Source: Siphonodentalium dalli
Taxonomy: Eukaryota; Mollusca; Scaphopoda; Gadilida; Siphonodentaliidae
Assembly: GCA_032622095.1 (NCBI GenBank)
Contig: CP136066.1
Coordinates: 168,650,664-168,714,663 of the forward strand
Direction: 5' to 3'
Length of the DNA stretch: 64,000 nucleotides
Positions 19,284 through 33,116 of this stretch are shown piece by piece (position 1 is the first letter of the stretch; each line of letters begins with the position of its first letter). A program made the position numbers and the translations under genes. The notes beneath the pieces were generated by a model that saw only the letters and a list, made by a program, of their open reading frames with translations, did not search any database and had not been told where the DNA came from.

Positions 19284-21240
19284 CTAGAATCATGCGATGA
19301 ATCTCAACTTCTATTCATAGTAGAGTTCATCGCATGATCTACTACGAACAGTGTGGTGACGCTTGTTTTCTAAATCGAGAATGGTATTATATTTCAATTT
19401 TCGAAGCGGCATCACATGTGACATGTATGTAACTCATGCCAGAACGCTGTGCTAGGGGAACTTTTTCATGCCATCGATGCGTACTTGCGTAGTCATATTC
19501 ATTGATCTATATATAGTCGCGGCGGTTACAGGTCAGTGATATATCCGTCATAGCGGCAACTAGACGAAGCGGGTGCGGGTTCAAATTAGAACAGAACTAA
19601 CATTTGAAATTATTTCGAAACTCGACTCGAGCTGAGGGTCATCTCTATGCGCCGCTCTCTGGTCTGTTCCAGTATTACACGGATATACATAAAGAGTTGT
19701 GATCATGGGCGTAAAATAGCGGATGTTTCAAAATTTGAAATATTACATCAGGACCAAAAAGACACTGAACGATCAAGAGAACAATGAAGGCGAAACCTAC
19801 TCGTGTTGAGAAAAGACAAATGCTCTATGACCCAAATGAGCATCACTTGGGTGATTAGGTACCAAAACAAATCTTAACATGCCATCCCCCAGTACCGCCA
19901 ACATTGACGACAGAGTGAGTGGCTGTATCCCCAGTACCGCCAACATTGACGACAGAGTGAGTGGCTGTAGAACATCCCTATGGAACATACTGCAATGGGA
20001 AGAGAGTTAATATGAGAAAATAACCCTTCAAATAAAACCTGATGTCATTATATGCTGTTGTTATATGATGCACGGGGGGATTACATCACAAGCAGGCTTA
20101 ATTCAGTGTGCAGGCCATCATCCCCTGATTTTCCTGTTGACTTTCGTAACACAGATGGGGGGGGGGGTAATGCAGGCCCTCAATCTATATAGATGGATCG
20201 CTGAATGCTGGCGAGCTATTCGATCCCTTATGACTAGTGCTTAGTCTTAGTTTTCATTCGCTTATATGTGCCATGTGGCCATTTCACCCATATCACACCA
20301 TACCCCTTATATTTTGTACCGTGCCATACGAAGCAGGTGCCAAGTGCCCCAACCCCGAACCGACTTTATCCGTTTTGAAATATAATTTGTATAACAAGCA
20401 CTCAGCTTGTTAGTAAAGAACATTTGAGAGTACGATCGACTAAAATTATATAATAGTGTCTGACCAAGATGAGGTATGTTTTGGTTTGAATGTGCGTTAG
20501 GTTAGAAGGAACTTAATATTTACCATTGGCGAAGTTACCACATACATTGGTTATTTGTTGAGATATAGTGTCATTGACAGTTTCATTACAACCAAGTCAT
20601 TTGGGCAAAATATGGCTGTGCTTGTAAATAACATCAATAACTTACATGTGCTTGTGTCTAAGATCCTCGCTATGAACACAAGTTTCTCTCAACTATTTCC
20701 AACTATAGTGACAGTTGATAGAATTAATTTAAATGACTTCAAGGGACACTAATAATATAATAAACAATATTCGACGTTTGGTCTAAATTAAGACAATTGA
20801 TAAGATACTGGCTTTTAAGATACTGGTTAAAAAAACCATCAGAACAAGTTCATTCTATGTTTGGTGTGACCTTTCTAACTAAAGTTGTCTCAGGCATAAA
20901 CTTTCCAAATAGCCCAGATTGGAGGGACGAGCCACGCCAGCCACCCCTGTTGTACGTCCCTGGACATAACATATGCTGATCGATAGCGGGATAAAATGTG
21001 TAAGCACATACCGACATAAGCGACCATCTGACCAATACATCTAATTTGTTTTGTTGGTTTTTGTTTGTATTGCAGTACATATGCTATATTGTTTATATTA
21101 TATCCTGCATGTTCTTTAAAAATTAAGAACTACAATTTGTAAACTAAGAATCAAATAGCAAGATAAAAATTAAACTATTTAATTATATTTATTACACGCT
21201 TGCTCCTAGAAGTACATTGTTATTGCTGTTCCATATTTAC

Positions 21241-21365
21241 AAATCCGTATGGAACGTAGGTCCCATACGCATCTCGTTGACGTAAAATGACGTAAACGAC
21301 GTTGGCCTCAACCATGAAACTGGAACTATTTCAATAAAAGAATCATCACACATGACGAGCACGCC
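21241..21365 (-). CDS. Exon E (copy 2)
   Basis: Same sequence and splice sites as copy 1. Confidence 0.38.
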
Positions 21366-21990
21366 CTGCATGAGCCTAAATAAACCTAATCCTGCATGTT
21401 TAATGCACGGATTATAGGATGTGAAGCGTGTAATAAACACAGAACGACACGATATGTAAATGGGTTTGCCGATACGGCACTCGTGCTGTCGCGGAAGGAT
21501 AGAACTCGATGCGCAACTGTATGCTCAATATTGGCTATATTTACAGAGAACATAAAATACTAGTGGGGCATTTCTCTCAGTTTAACCCAGGGCCATAACT
21601 CTGGCAAACGGCCATAATGCCATATGGCCCATGACCCTGAAAAAAGTTATATTTTTTTAGCCGGTTACTTGGTTTCAAGTGATTTGATGGGAAAGGTTTT
21701 GAAAACAAGTACTGCATTATTTACCTTGGGAATGAAACATTTGTCAATGAAATGTTTTTTTTTGGTAGCCATTTGGGGTAATTTGATTAGAAAATAATAA
21801 TCAATAATTTTATATTTTCATTAGTGCATTTCTTTGGTAGTAGTGCTATTTTCAAAGCTATACAGCTGTTGAATAAACATTCAGATAGTGTTATCGATTG
21901 TGGTAGAGCTAACATACACTAACGACTGTTGGATTTCGATACCATGGATGTGTATCGATTTAATGGAATGATATCTTTGGTAATACTTAC

Positions 21991-22060
21991 AGTTATGACA
22001 GATACATTTGTTGACTGCCACCCCGCAGTGGAACCTCTTTCCACATGTGTTAACGTCACT
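21991..22060 (-). CDS. Exon F (copy 2), Cys-rich
   Basis: Same residues as copy 1, with the intact TTTGTATTACAG acceptor and GTAAGT donor. Confidence 0.45.
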
Positions 22061-23653
22061 CTGTAATACAAATGAAACAGTTTTAAAGATTGATTATCTC
22101 TTTAAATAACAAATTTGAAATAGTTGGACCAATGTATGTACCTAATAGGGCATACTGAGTTGTACCTATGGTCCAAATTTCGAGTCGCTGCTCCTCATAC
22201 TTTTCGAGATACTGCAACCCCCATATTTACACATAAAGGGCGATAACTCTGCAAAGCATGTTAGGACCAAATCCTATATAGTCCGAGGTCTTACAACTAT
22301 TATAGGGCTATATACATAATGAATTCAGTACTCGATAGCTAATACTTCCTGAGATTTCAGCATTATAAAATTGCTAAGAATAATAATAATAATAAATATT
22401 GGGTACAAAATTGAATAACAATATACTTCCATATTAAAATATGGAAGTATAATAAATATTGGGAAAAAAAACAATTGAATAACAATATACTTTCATGGTA
22501 AATCCATGAAAGTATAATAATGAAAAATAATCGAAAAAGGGCCATAACTCTGTCGAAAGATATTGGACCAACATGCGGATACCTTTATTTTTAGTAGGCC
22601 TTGGATGCCTACAATCGCTAGAGATTTCACGTTCCGACTGCCATTAGTTTCTGAGTATTTACAAATAAACGGAAAACGGCACCAGTACAAAACAATATAC
22701 TTCCTTGGTTACACCTAATACAAATACTACTAACAACATCATCATCAACACAACATAATGATCAGGATCAGGATCGGAGTCTACATCACCAAATTCATTG
22801 CTATTGGGAAAACATCATTTGCAAAAACTGCCAACGACGACGAAGAGATTACACTGGATCGCGAAGCCATCGAGGAGCAGTTACTGAAATCCCAAGAATC
22901 TCTTCCATCGATCTCCCAGATTAACTCCAACAGGAGAATGTGGTAGTCTAAAAGTGAATGGATATTACAGTTGTATATTATTGTATACTATTCCAGATCG
23001 TATTCTATTGCCGAATCAAAATTGAGATGGCACATTCCGCTATTCTTCCAATGACCATTATCAAACCATTAATGGGATAAACATAGTATGCCACTCAGTC
23101 GCTATCAATGCAGCCATTGACTGAATTTTCGAAGACGTGAACGTATACCCTTGACGACAATTAGCTATCGATTGTCGTTGCATCAATTGTATCATAAGAC
23201 GCATCAGATGCACACAACAGGTGTATGCCCGTAGTGACTATATGCATTGGATCCATGTGATGTGGTCGTGGATTTTTCATAGCGCGCGATGGGCAGTTTA
23301 TAGGCATGTACAATACTCTATGTTCCACCCTAGATGGATGTCATGTTATATTGGTGGTCTTTACCTCGATCTATGTGTAATTTAAGAAGAAATTGATATA
23401 GACGGTTTGACTTCATAATTCAAAACCATTCTCATTTAATTCGTGTGCATTAACATATAGTAAGGAAAGCAAAAGTTTCAACCAACAGGTGCTACATCAG
23501 ATCTACTAAATTTGATCTGGAGATCTATCGCTGCAGACAAGTACTCCGAAAATCGTGCCATCTAAGTCCAGGCGAAGTCAAGAATTTGACAACACTCTCT
23601 GGATCATTCATGACAACTAACGCTAGGAATTTTCATCGAAGGCAGCGAAGAAC

Positions 23654-24034
23654 ATGGAGAGTTATTACAAGCATTGCACAACTACTTCCACATTCTCCAG
23701 ACCACCAGACTTTCCCCTGCTAAACATTACGGTTGAACAAGAAGAGCAGAGCCAAACATTGGCTAATTACGAGAAGATATGGAAGGAGGGACTCAAGAGG
23801 AGTAAAATATATATACTGATTGAGTTCCCCAAGGAGATAAACGACACCGTTTCTTCTATTAGATCACGATTAATGCCAGAGACAGGTGAGAAAAATATAC
23901 CAAAATCATATCGCCTGGCGAGAAATCATTACTTCCTCAAAAAGTTGATGACCCTTTCTAATACAATGGTCACAATCCTTCCATCTTCTCGAAACATGTT
24001 TGGAAAAATAATGGAGATAAATTCCACAAATTAA
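23654..24034 (+). CDS. 126-codon plus-strand ORF (copy 2)
   Basis: Same ORF; VEQEEQ replaces VEKEEQ. Confidence 0.35.
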   Translation: MESYYKHCTTTSTFSRPPDFPLLNITVEQEEQSQTLANYEKIWKEGLKRSKIYILIEFPKEINDTVSSIRSRLMPETGEKNIPKSYRLARNHYFLKKLMTLSNTMVTILPSSRNMFGKIMEINSTN

Positions 24035-24037
24035 TAT

Positions 24038-24178
24038 TTAATTAACATTCATCTCATCCACGGAACCACGACGACCACGACCACTTTTCGGCTTAGTACT
24101 CTCGTTGCTGACAGCACCACGTCCACTACCGCGACCTCCCCCACGTCCGCGCCCTCCGCGCCCCGTCTTCCTGTGCAT
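24038..24178 (-). pseudogene. Arg-Gly-rich tail (copy 2)
   Basis: Same as copy 1, with the same upstream frame problem. Confidence 0.4.
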
Positions 24179-24423
24179 ACTGGAATAGGTCCGTTTCCAG
24201 TGGCAGCTGTTGATAGAATTGAATGCATGTTATTAGTAAAGGCAGTAGAAAATAAAGCATTAACATTATTATCAATGTTATTCCGTTTTTTAATGAGCAA
24301 AAAGTGGTTAAAACAATCGAGAATTTTCCATGAAATCATTTTGCACAATAATTCCGACAGATTTTGCGCAATTTTGGCACAAATCTCAAACGCCATGCCA
24401 TGCGCTAACGGTACTGCACTTAC

Positions 24424-24522
24424 CTCCTTGGGCAGGTGGATTTGGACTTGATCTATGTGCCTCGCACATATAAGTTAAAGCATTTTGTATGACCTCCGGA
24501 TCCAAATAGGAAGCAGTATACT
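24424..24522 (-). CDS. Exon C (copy 2)
   Basis: Same residues and splice sites. A 5-base CCATG insertion absent from copy 1 lies just beyond the donor in the intron. Confidence 0.5.
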
Positions 24523-25458
24523 CTGTATCAAAGAATAATTGTAGGAGCTGGTGATAGTAAAGTTTTATGCATCAAAGTCCATGTTTTCTGACATTTTGTC
24601 AATATGGTTTCCCCTACCCCATTTTTCAGATATTCAAAGTTGGAGTCAGTTTCCAGAAAAATGAGTGAAATTCAGTGACATTCATTGACATATCAAAATA
24701 AGGCTATTATATCAAAGGAGGAAAGTTCAAATGATTTTGCACATTAAACGAACATTGGTTGTACTATTTATACACAAAACACCTTTAAAAATGGACACAA
24801 ACGCCCATAATGACATTTTTATAAAAGAGTAAATTCTCAGGATTCAAAGGGCCATAATTTTATTTTCTACACCACATTTTGGAATTTCCTTCACATTGTG
24901 TTTAATCATGTATATTTAAGTGATTATGAGAAACAAAGGGAAAATGGATATATATTTATTGAGTTGTATGACCTCAAATATGCTATTTCATCAAGCCTGT
25001 TCTGGACCACAGGCAAATTTGACTGTCCATACAATGGTGGAACACACATTTTGTTTAAGAATAGTTTTGTCATCTCAATCATAGATGCATAAAGAAATCA
25101 TATAGAGAGGAAATGACTAAAACAACAAGAAATCCCTTAATTTTTCTATAGTTTTTAAAATACAAGACCATAAAAAATGGATTTTAACTAATATTGAGAA
25201 ATTGAGGCTCCGAAATTAGATAAAATCCAAATTTTGGAGGCACATAACTAAAAAAACACTCAACGTATCTGGGGAAGGTTTTCTGTTCTGAGTTGTGTAA
25301 TCTACAAAATGGATATATAAATGGAAGGCCTTGTGAAATAAAGTTTTTTATAAACATTCTTGAAAAGCCATAAATTGAGTATTTTATCAAATTTTGAGCG
25401 CCACGAATTTCGTTTCCAGTTCCCAGATAAAATTTCATTTATCATTTTTGTGACCAGA

Positions 25459-27473
25459 ACCATGGCGGCCACCCGGGAATCCTTGCATTTTCGTGCGGTG
25501 CCACCCATCGGGCATCTATATGACAGGGACGCGGCCATAAAGCCCCTTCCAATTTTTCGAAAATTAGGCTGAAGTCGTGCATGGGGTGTCGAAATAGCAC
25601 TCGTTACTAAATCGGCTGCGTATCCAGAACCATGGCAGCCACCCGGGAATCCTTTCATTTTCGTGCGTTGGCACCCAGCGGCCATCTATAGGACAGGGAT
25701 GCGGCTATATAGCACCTTGAAATCATGCATGGAGCTCAAAATTGCACTTTTTGTTACTAAATTCTCAAAATATAATAATAATCGTTACTAAATCGCCTAT
25801 GTATGCATAACCACAGCATCTACGGGACCATCCTTTTGGATTCTTCTTGTGCCACCACTAATCCATCTAAAAATCACAAACTATGTCACATAAACTTGTC
25901 CAGCTGTTCAAAAATTGGGCGTAAATCGTGCGTGGGTATATAATTAGGACATATTTCGTTGCATGACTTACGCCCAATTTTTGAACAGCTGGCTATTGTG
26001 GTTATGAATACATAAGGAATTTAGCAACGAAAAATGTCCTATTTTTACCCCGCTCAAGACTTACGCCCAATTTTTGAACAGTTGGACACGCTATGTGAAC
26101 CAGTTTGATTTCTAGATGGACTAATTGTGGCACAAGAATAATCCATAAGAACAGCCCCCTGGCAGCTATGGTTATACCTACGCAGGCGATTTAGCAACGA
26201 AAAATGACTTTTTTTCATTATTTTGACCCCATGCACGACTTACGCCCAATTTTTGAACAGCTGGACAGGCATATGTGAACCAGTTTGTGATTTCTAGATG
26301 GACTAATTGTGACACAAGAAGAATCCACAAGGATAGCATCGTGGCTTCTATGGGTATGCCTACGCAGGCGATATAGCAACGAAAAATGACCTTTTCCCAA
26401 TATTTTGACCCCATGCACGACTTACGCTCAATATTCGAACAGCTGGACAGGCGTATGTAAACCAGTCTGTGATTTCTAGATGGACTAATTGTGGCACAAG
26501 GAGAATCCATAAGAACAGCCCCCCTGGCAGCTATGGTTATACCTACGCAGGCGATTTAGCAACGAAAAATCACCTTTTTTTTCATTATTTTGACACCACG
26601 CTCGACTTACGCCCAATTTTTTAACAGCTGGACAGGCGTATGTGAACTAGTTTGTGATTTAAAGATGGACTAATTGTGCCATAAGAAGAATTCACAAGGA
26701 TAGCCCCGTGGCTGCTATGGTTATGCCAACGCAGGCGATTTAGTAACATATCATCGCGCGAATACGCACATAACCGACCTATAATTTTAATTAGGTACTT
26801 AAAGTGATTTTTGGTTCTGAAATAAGCAGATAATGCAGTTATAGTTGTCATTTCGTGTTATGGCGCGAGCCACAGTGAAAACACATGCTAATGAGCGTAC
26901 ACCTGAAAAGTTTGGCTTATTTTTGTCATTGTCCGCACATAATTTACTTAGAATCGCCTCTATATGAGTCGATAATGTGACTTAATAGGGACTCATTTTC
27001 AGCACATTGTCGACTCAAAATGAGGCGATTCTAAGCAGATTATCTACCTAACATATTGTTTCTTCTCCGCAAATAATGTGCTGGTTTTCAGGATTAAGCA
27101 ACGAAAAAATGTCACATTTTTACCCCACGCAAGATTTAAGCCCAATTGTTGAACAGCTGGACAAGTTTATATGACCTATTTTATGATTTCTAAATGGACT
27201 TGTGGCGGCACAAGAAGAATCCACAAGGATAGCCCCGTGACATCTATGGTTATGCCTACGCAGGCGATTAAGCAACGAAAAATGAAATTGTTTTCATTAT
27301 TTTGACCACACACACGACTTACGCTCAATTTGCGAACAGCTGGATGGGTGCATGTTACTTGATTTGTGATTTCTAAATGGACTGGTGGTGGCAGAAGAAA
27401 ACTCCACAAGGATAGCCTCGTGACTGCTATGGTTATGCCTGCGCACGTATTAAACAATTGAGTGGTGCTCAAA
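25459..27473. repeat. ~180-bp satellite, copy 2
   Basis: Same arrangement as copy 1, with few substitutions. Confidence 0.85.
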
Positions 27474-27746
27474 TCGCTCGAGGACATATTGAATTAAATC
27501 GCACCAGACTAATTACCAATGCCGAAACAGATACCAATGTCCGCTTAGGCGGGATATTTGGATGATATGCCATGATCAGTTTCACACTGGGCAGTTGAGG
27601 TTCCTCGTTGAGTAGTATGTCAAACGTAAAATCAATTGATCTAAATCAAACACATAATAGGCACAATCATTATGCAAAACTGTGGACATAAATTTAAAGA
27701 GGAAAGTGCTTACATACTTCAATTATGTGTGGCATATTATACTTAC

Positions 27747-27854
27747 CTTGAACAGCTCTGACCATTCAGATGTACCCCAGTGATACATCCTACCAGCCGG
27801 AACACGACTACACAGGAACACTTCACTTCCTGTGATTGCCGCGAGCTCAAATGC
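27747..27854 (-). CDS. Exon D (copy 2), partner of exon A in copy 3
   Basis: Same residues and splice sites. Partner exon A at 29504-29344. Confidence 0.6.
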
Positions 27855-28753
27855 CTACAAGATGGGGAAATTTCTCTTAGTGATACATGTATTTTATTAG
27901 CCATATATATTGTTTGGGCAGGTTATCGTTACACGTCAATAACATCGTTGATCAATTGTTACAGGCAATGAAGACTTTCAAATGTAGGATGGCTGGCCGA
28001 AATACCATTGAGATGTTCGATCTACTTGCTGCAAGTGAAGACGTGATATAAGTTGAAGAGAATGGCTATGCAGATAGCGACATACCCACTGTCCAAACGG
28101 AGAGCCATAACTCTTTTCGCAGGAGACCCATCGCTCGAGAGGCACACATATAGCATTATAAATTATCAATAACTATGACATAGAAAACAGTGATGTGTTA
28201 ATGGTGTAAGTATTATGTTCATTCATTGGGTATTGCAGTACAATGATAGAAAATAAAAAGTAGTCAATTGAGCAATTTGCTTGGTATAATTAGGGTGTTT
28301 GTGTATATATAATGGATGGATGTGGATGCATTATTTTCAATTCGAATAGTGTGCACAGTATACGATATACCATTCTCGAATATTAATAACTTAATGTATG
28401 GAATGCTACTCTAGAACTTTGATCTGTAGCAATTCAACCGCGGAATATCGATGGAATGATCCAATATAGTAGTGTTAAAGAATTATTTGTGGTAAAAACT
28501 CCCGCTTCGAAAAACAATTATTTTTCAATGGTCATCACCGCTCAGCCTGTACAGTCTGGTGAGCATCTCAACAGTGATTGACTCTCTTGCGTCTGATTCA
28601 TTATCCCGTGGGTCGTCGAAGATTGGATTAAGTTATCTCCTAGTTTGTTCACATATGCTGTTTTCTTTGTAAATGACTCACTGTTACATGGTCTAGGTCC
28701 TTATGTGAAGACAGGAGCTATAACAAAGTGGGTACCTTCTAAGTGACCCCCAT

Positions 28754-29163
28754 ATGCGACAGCCACACATAAGCATGGGCGTGCTGGAGCTGAGCAACCA
28801 GCTCGAATACTTCAACAACATCTGCTCCAGTACCATGGCCTCGTACTACTCAAATACCATGGATAAAAAGAAATTCCAGATACCTACACCACTCTGGCAG
28901 TAACGAGGGAAGAAGAAAAGGCTGCTGGTGACCACTCGAACAAGAGGAAACCAGAGTTGGTAAAGATGGCAACATCGAAGATAAAGAAGATGGGGATGAG
29001 TGGGTATGTGGAGGAGAGTGACCTAATACAATCAAGGTGGGATGGTGGCGTAAAGCGGGGGCTTAAAAAATATCTGGTAGTGTTCGTTAAAGAGTTGGTG
29101 GCATTGAAGACAGAACAGAGCAGGGTGGCCGGTGAACACATGAGGGAGGTGTGTTCCGATTAA
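28754..29163 (+). pseudogene. Frameshifted plus-strand coding-like stretch (copy 2)
   Basis: Same two frames and the same break as in copy 1. Confidence 0.35.
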
Positions 29164-29343
29164 AGGTTAGTTGTGGTCGTGTATTGTTTGAAGTGAAATT
29201 GTTCTGTTTACATTTCGTCAACGGGAGGGAATTGGGTGAAATTAATCGGTGATTATCTGCCGTTATGGGTAGAACAGTGTGATTATATGGACTAACAACT
29301 GTAACACAATAACAGGTGAAAAACGCAACATTTCAATACCTAC

Positions 29344-29504
29344 CTTCACGAATAACGTGTCCTTGTGCCCGCTGAGCTGATTGTTCCGCCTTTCATTTTT
29401 GCCGAGTATGTAATCGGTATTTTTCCATGATGGTGCTGCCCACGGATAGGTTGGCCAGGCTAATTTTTCCCAGGGTTGAAAGTTTTGGCTTCGATTAGTC
29501 GACT
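29344..29504 (-). CDS. Exon A (copy 3), pairs with exon D of copy 2
   Basis: Identical translation and splice sites. The partner exon D is at 27854-27747, across the junction at 29173. Confidence 0.6.
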
Positions 29505-29780
29505 CTGTATGGTAAAAAACTTTCAATCAAAATAACCAATTATGGATGTTAGGAATACGGTACATTCTTTTATATAATACTAGCAGGTTAGCCCGCCACT
29601 GGCGTGGTTGGCCAGAAACATGACAATTTTAATTTTTGAATTTAAATTTTTTTTTTTTTTAATTCATTTTTGGTTTTTCAATATTTTACACGATTTGACC
29701 TTGAATTGATCATTGTCAAGGTCAGGTCGGAGTCACAATTTAACCCGTTCATGACACTTCCCGTAGGTAGCAAGTGTGAG

Positions 29781-31369
29781 TGTGTAGTAGTTATCCAAGG
29801 TATCTCCTCAATACAAATAGGAGTGTAGTATGCAGCCGGTGTAGTTTTTATCCGAGGTATCGCCTCAATACAAATAAGAGTGTAGTATGCAGCCGGTGTA
29901 GTTATCCGAGGTATCTCCTCAATACAAATAAGAGTGTAGTATGCAGCCGGTGTAGTTATCCGAGGTATCTCCTCAATACAAATAAGAGTGTAGTATGCAG
30001 CCGGTGTATGACGGGAGCTGCGTTGGTGCAGCATTAACCATTTCATGGCGGGAGTTGCGTTTGTGCAGCATTAACCCTTTCATGACGGGAGCTGTGTTGG
30101 TGCAGCATTAACACTTTCATGACGGGAGCTGTGCTGGTGCAGCATTAACCCCTTCATGACGGGAGCTGGGCTGGTGCAGCATTAACTCTTCCATGACGGG
30201 AGCTGCGTTGGTGCAGCATTAACTCTTCCATGACGGGAGCTGCGTTGGTGCAGCATTGACACTTTCATGACATGAGCTGTGCTAGTGCAGCATTAACCCT
30301 TTCATGATGGGAGCTGTGCCGTTGCAGCATTAACTCTTTCATGACGGGAGCTGTGCTGGTGCAGCATTAATTTTTTCATGACGGGAGCTGTGCTGGTGCA
30401 GCACCAATTCTTTCATGACGGGAGCTGTGCTGGTGCGGCATTAATTCTTTCATATCGGGAGCTGCGTTGGGGCAGCATTAATTCTTTCATGACGGGAGCT
30501 GTGCTGGTACAGCATTATTTATTTATGATGGGGGCTGCGTTGGGGCAGTATTAACCCTTTCATGGTGGGAGCTACGTTGGTGCAACATTAACCCTATCAT
30601 GTCGGGAGCTGTGCTGCTGCAGCATTAACCGTTTTATGACGGGAGCTGCGTTGGTGCAGCATTAACACATTCAAGACGGGGGCTGCGTTGGTGCAGCATT
30701 AACACTTTCATGACGGGAGCTGTGCTGGTGCATCATTAACCCTTTCATGACGGGAACTGTGCTGGTGCAGCATTAACTCTTTCATGACGGGAGCTGCGTT
30801 GGTGCAGCATTAACAATTTCATGATGGGAGCTGTGCTGGTGTAGCATTAACCCTTTCTTGGCGGGAGCTGTGCTGGTTCAGCATTAACTCTTTCATGACG
30901 GGAGCTGTGCTGGTGCAGCATTAACCCTTTCATGACGGGAGCTGCGCTGTTGCAGCATTAACCATTTCATGACGGGAGTTGCGTTGGTGTAGCATTAACC
31001 CTTTCACGACGGGAGCTGCGTTGGTGCAGCATTAACACTTTCACGACGGGAGCTGTGCTGGTGCAGCATTAACCCTTTCATGATGGGAGCTGGGCTGGTG
31101 CAGCATGAACTCTTCCATGACGGGAGCTGCGTTGGTGCAGCATTAACCCTTTCAAGATGGGAGCTGTGCTGGTGCAGCATTAACTCTTTCATGACGGGAG
31201 CTGTGCTGGTGCAGCATTAATTATTTCATGACGGGAGCTGCGTTGGTGCAGCATTAATTATTTCATAGCGGGAGCTGTGCTGGTGCAGCATTAATTATCT
31301 CATGACGGGACCCGCGTTGGTGCAGCATTAATTATTTCATAGCGGGAGCTGTGCTGGTGCAGCATTAAC
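29781..31369. repeat. 54-bp (x4) plus 37-bp minisatellite, copy 3
   Basis: Same arrangement; the 37-bp array starts at 30009. One unit near 30988 has GGTGTAGCAT, a variant shared only with copy 4. Confidence 0.93.
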
Positions 31370-31371
31370 AC

Positions 31372-32373
31372 CTGCCTGGAGGCAGGTTTCGCCATTCGAC
31401 AACAACAGTTGGCCAAGCTCTGGCAAGGTTGTCGGTTGAACTGGTCGAGCCGTAATGACAGCCTGCAACCTGTCCCAAGCATGTTCTATGGGATTGAGTT
31501 CGGTTGGACTCGCTGGCAAGTCCAGGCGATCTATTCCTTCTTCCTAAAGGATAACAGTTCAGCAGCTCGGGTCGGTTTGATCCTGCATTATTGCCCATCA
31601 TAACCAAATCCTCGCGTACCGCTCCCGCATACGCCCCCACGATTGAACCCAGAATGCATGCCAATAATGCAGTCCATTACGATTTGTGTTCTGGAGGACA
31701 TACAGGTCCTTGTCGTCGCCCAAAGTCATCCCTCCCCACAGCATATCCGACCCACCACCATAATGGTCATGCTTCCTCTCAGTGCATCGGTGAACCTCCC
31801 ATTCTACCTTTTCCAGACCAAAACACGTCTGTCATGGAAGTATGGGCCCATTAGTAAACAGCACGGGTTACCATTGCTGCATTGTGTATTTGACACATAC
31901 CGTGTATGGGGAGGGATGACTTTTGGGCGGCGACAAGGACCTGTACGTCACCCAGAACAGAAACCTTAATGGACTACATTGTAGACATGCATTCTGGATC
32001 CAATCTTGGGGCCGTATGCGGGAGCTGTAAGCGAGGATTTGTTTCTCATGGACAATAATACAGGAGCAAACTGATCCAAGCTGATAAACTGTTATCCTTT
32101 AGGAAGGAGGAATAGATCGCATGGACTTACCAGCGAGTCCACTCGAACTCAATTCCATAGAACATGCTCGGGACAGGTTGCAGGCTGTCATTACGGCTCG
32201 ACCAGTTCAACCGACAACCTTGCCAGAGCTTGGCCAACTCTTGTTGTCGAATGGCGAAACCTGCCTCCAGACAACGTCCGTACCATGGTGGATGGGGCTT
32301 AGAGATGTTGCAAAGTTGTGGTGAGCGTTCGCAGAGGTCACACCAAGTACTGAGAGTGTTGTTCGAATGAATA
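31372..32373. pseudogene. Inverted Tc1-type transposase fossils, copy 3
   Basis: Same structure. A private substitution near 31406 (AACAACAG for AACAAGAG) changes one codon of the minus arm. Confidence 0.85.
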
Positions 32374-32875
32374 CAATTCGTTTCAATACATTTGACTTGT
32401 GTGTTTGTACTTATTGAAATTCGTCAAATTGGGGGTAATATTGTTCCATCTTCCCACTTAGGAAATCTAAGCCACTGGACAGTTGCAGCCCCCATTAAAT
32501 AACAAGAGGATATAACAATCTACAATTTAACGGACCATTCCTATCCAAAAAGTGGATATTTTACAAAATATTACAATATATATGGGTGATCCTTAGCAAA
32601 ATGTGAGTAGTATATATGAAAGCATTGCCAAATAGCCGGACAAACACCTCAAATAAACGCACAAAACACGAGGCATATAATCGCCTGTTTCTATAAATAA
32701 CATACTCTACTATAACTATGCAGCGATACAATCATTCCGGACGCAAAAATTCACGGAATTTGAAACATTGTTCTCAGTTAACGCGATGGGTGAATACAAA
32801 ACGCTCTTTATTCATACCATAAACGGAAAGAACTGACAAAAACGCTCTTTAACGTTCCATGATGGGCTCGCGTGT

Positions 32876-33116
32876 TTAGTTTAATTGATTTGGATTAGTC
32901 TTTCCATTATCATCACGAAGAGTGGTCGACGTATTTGTAGACCTGATATGACCAGCGGAACCGGGTCGGGATCTGTTCGACCTATTCAAAATGACATTAA
33001 CTCCAGATTGATTAAACCGCCCACTATTTTTGGGCAGCCTGTGAATATTGGTATTCGAGAATGTGACCTCAGCCAGTGTGTTGTCATGTAAAAGTGCGTT
33101 TGTGGGTTCTACGAAC
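32876..33116 (-). CDS. Terminal exon T (copy 3)
   Basis: Same frame, acceptor and stop. The 3' UTR carries the CGTTCCATG variant shared with copy 4. Confidence 0.42.

Larger units (their letters stand above)
15340..29172. repeat. Macro-repeat unit, copy 2 (13,833 bp)
   Basis: Second full unit, in the same orientation as copy 1. It has four 54-bp repeats and an 11-base G-run. Private changes include one in exon candidate G (near 21510) and an extra A in the T-run near 21651. Confidence 0.97.
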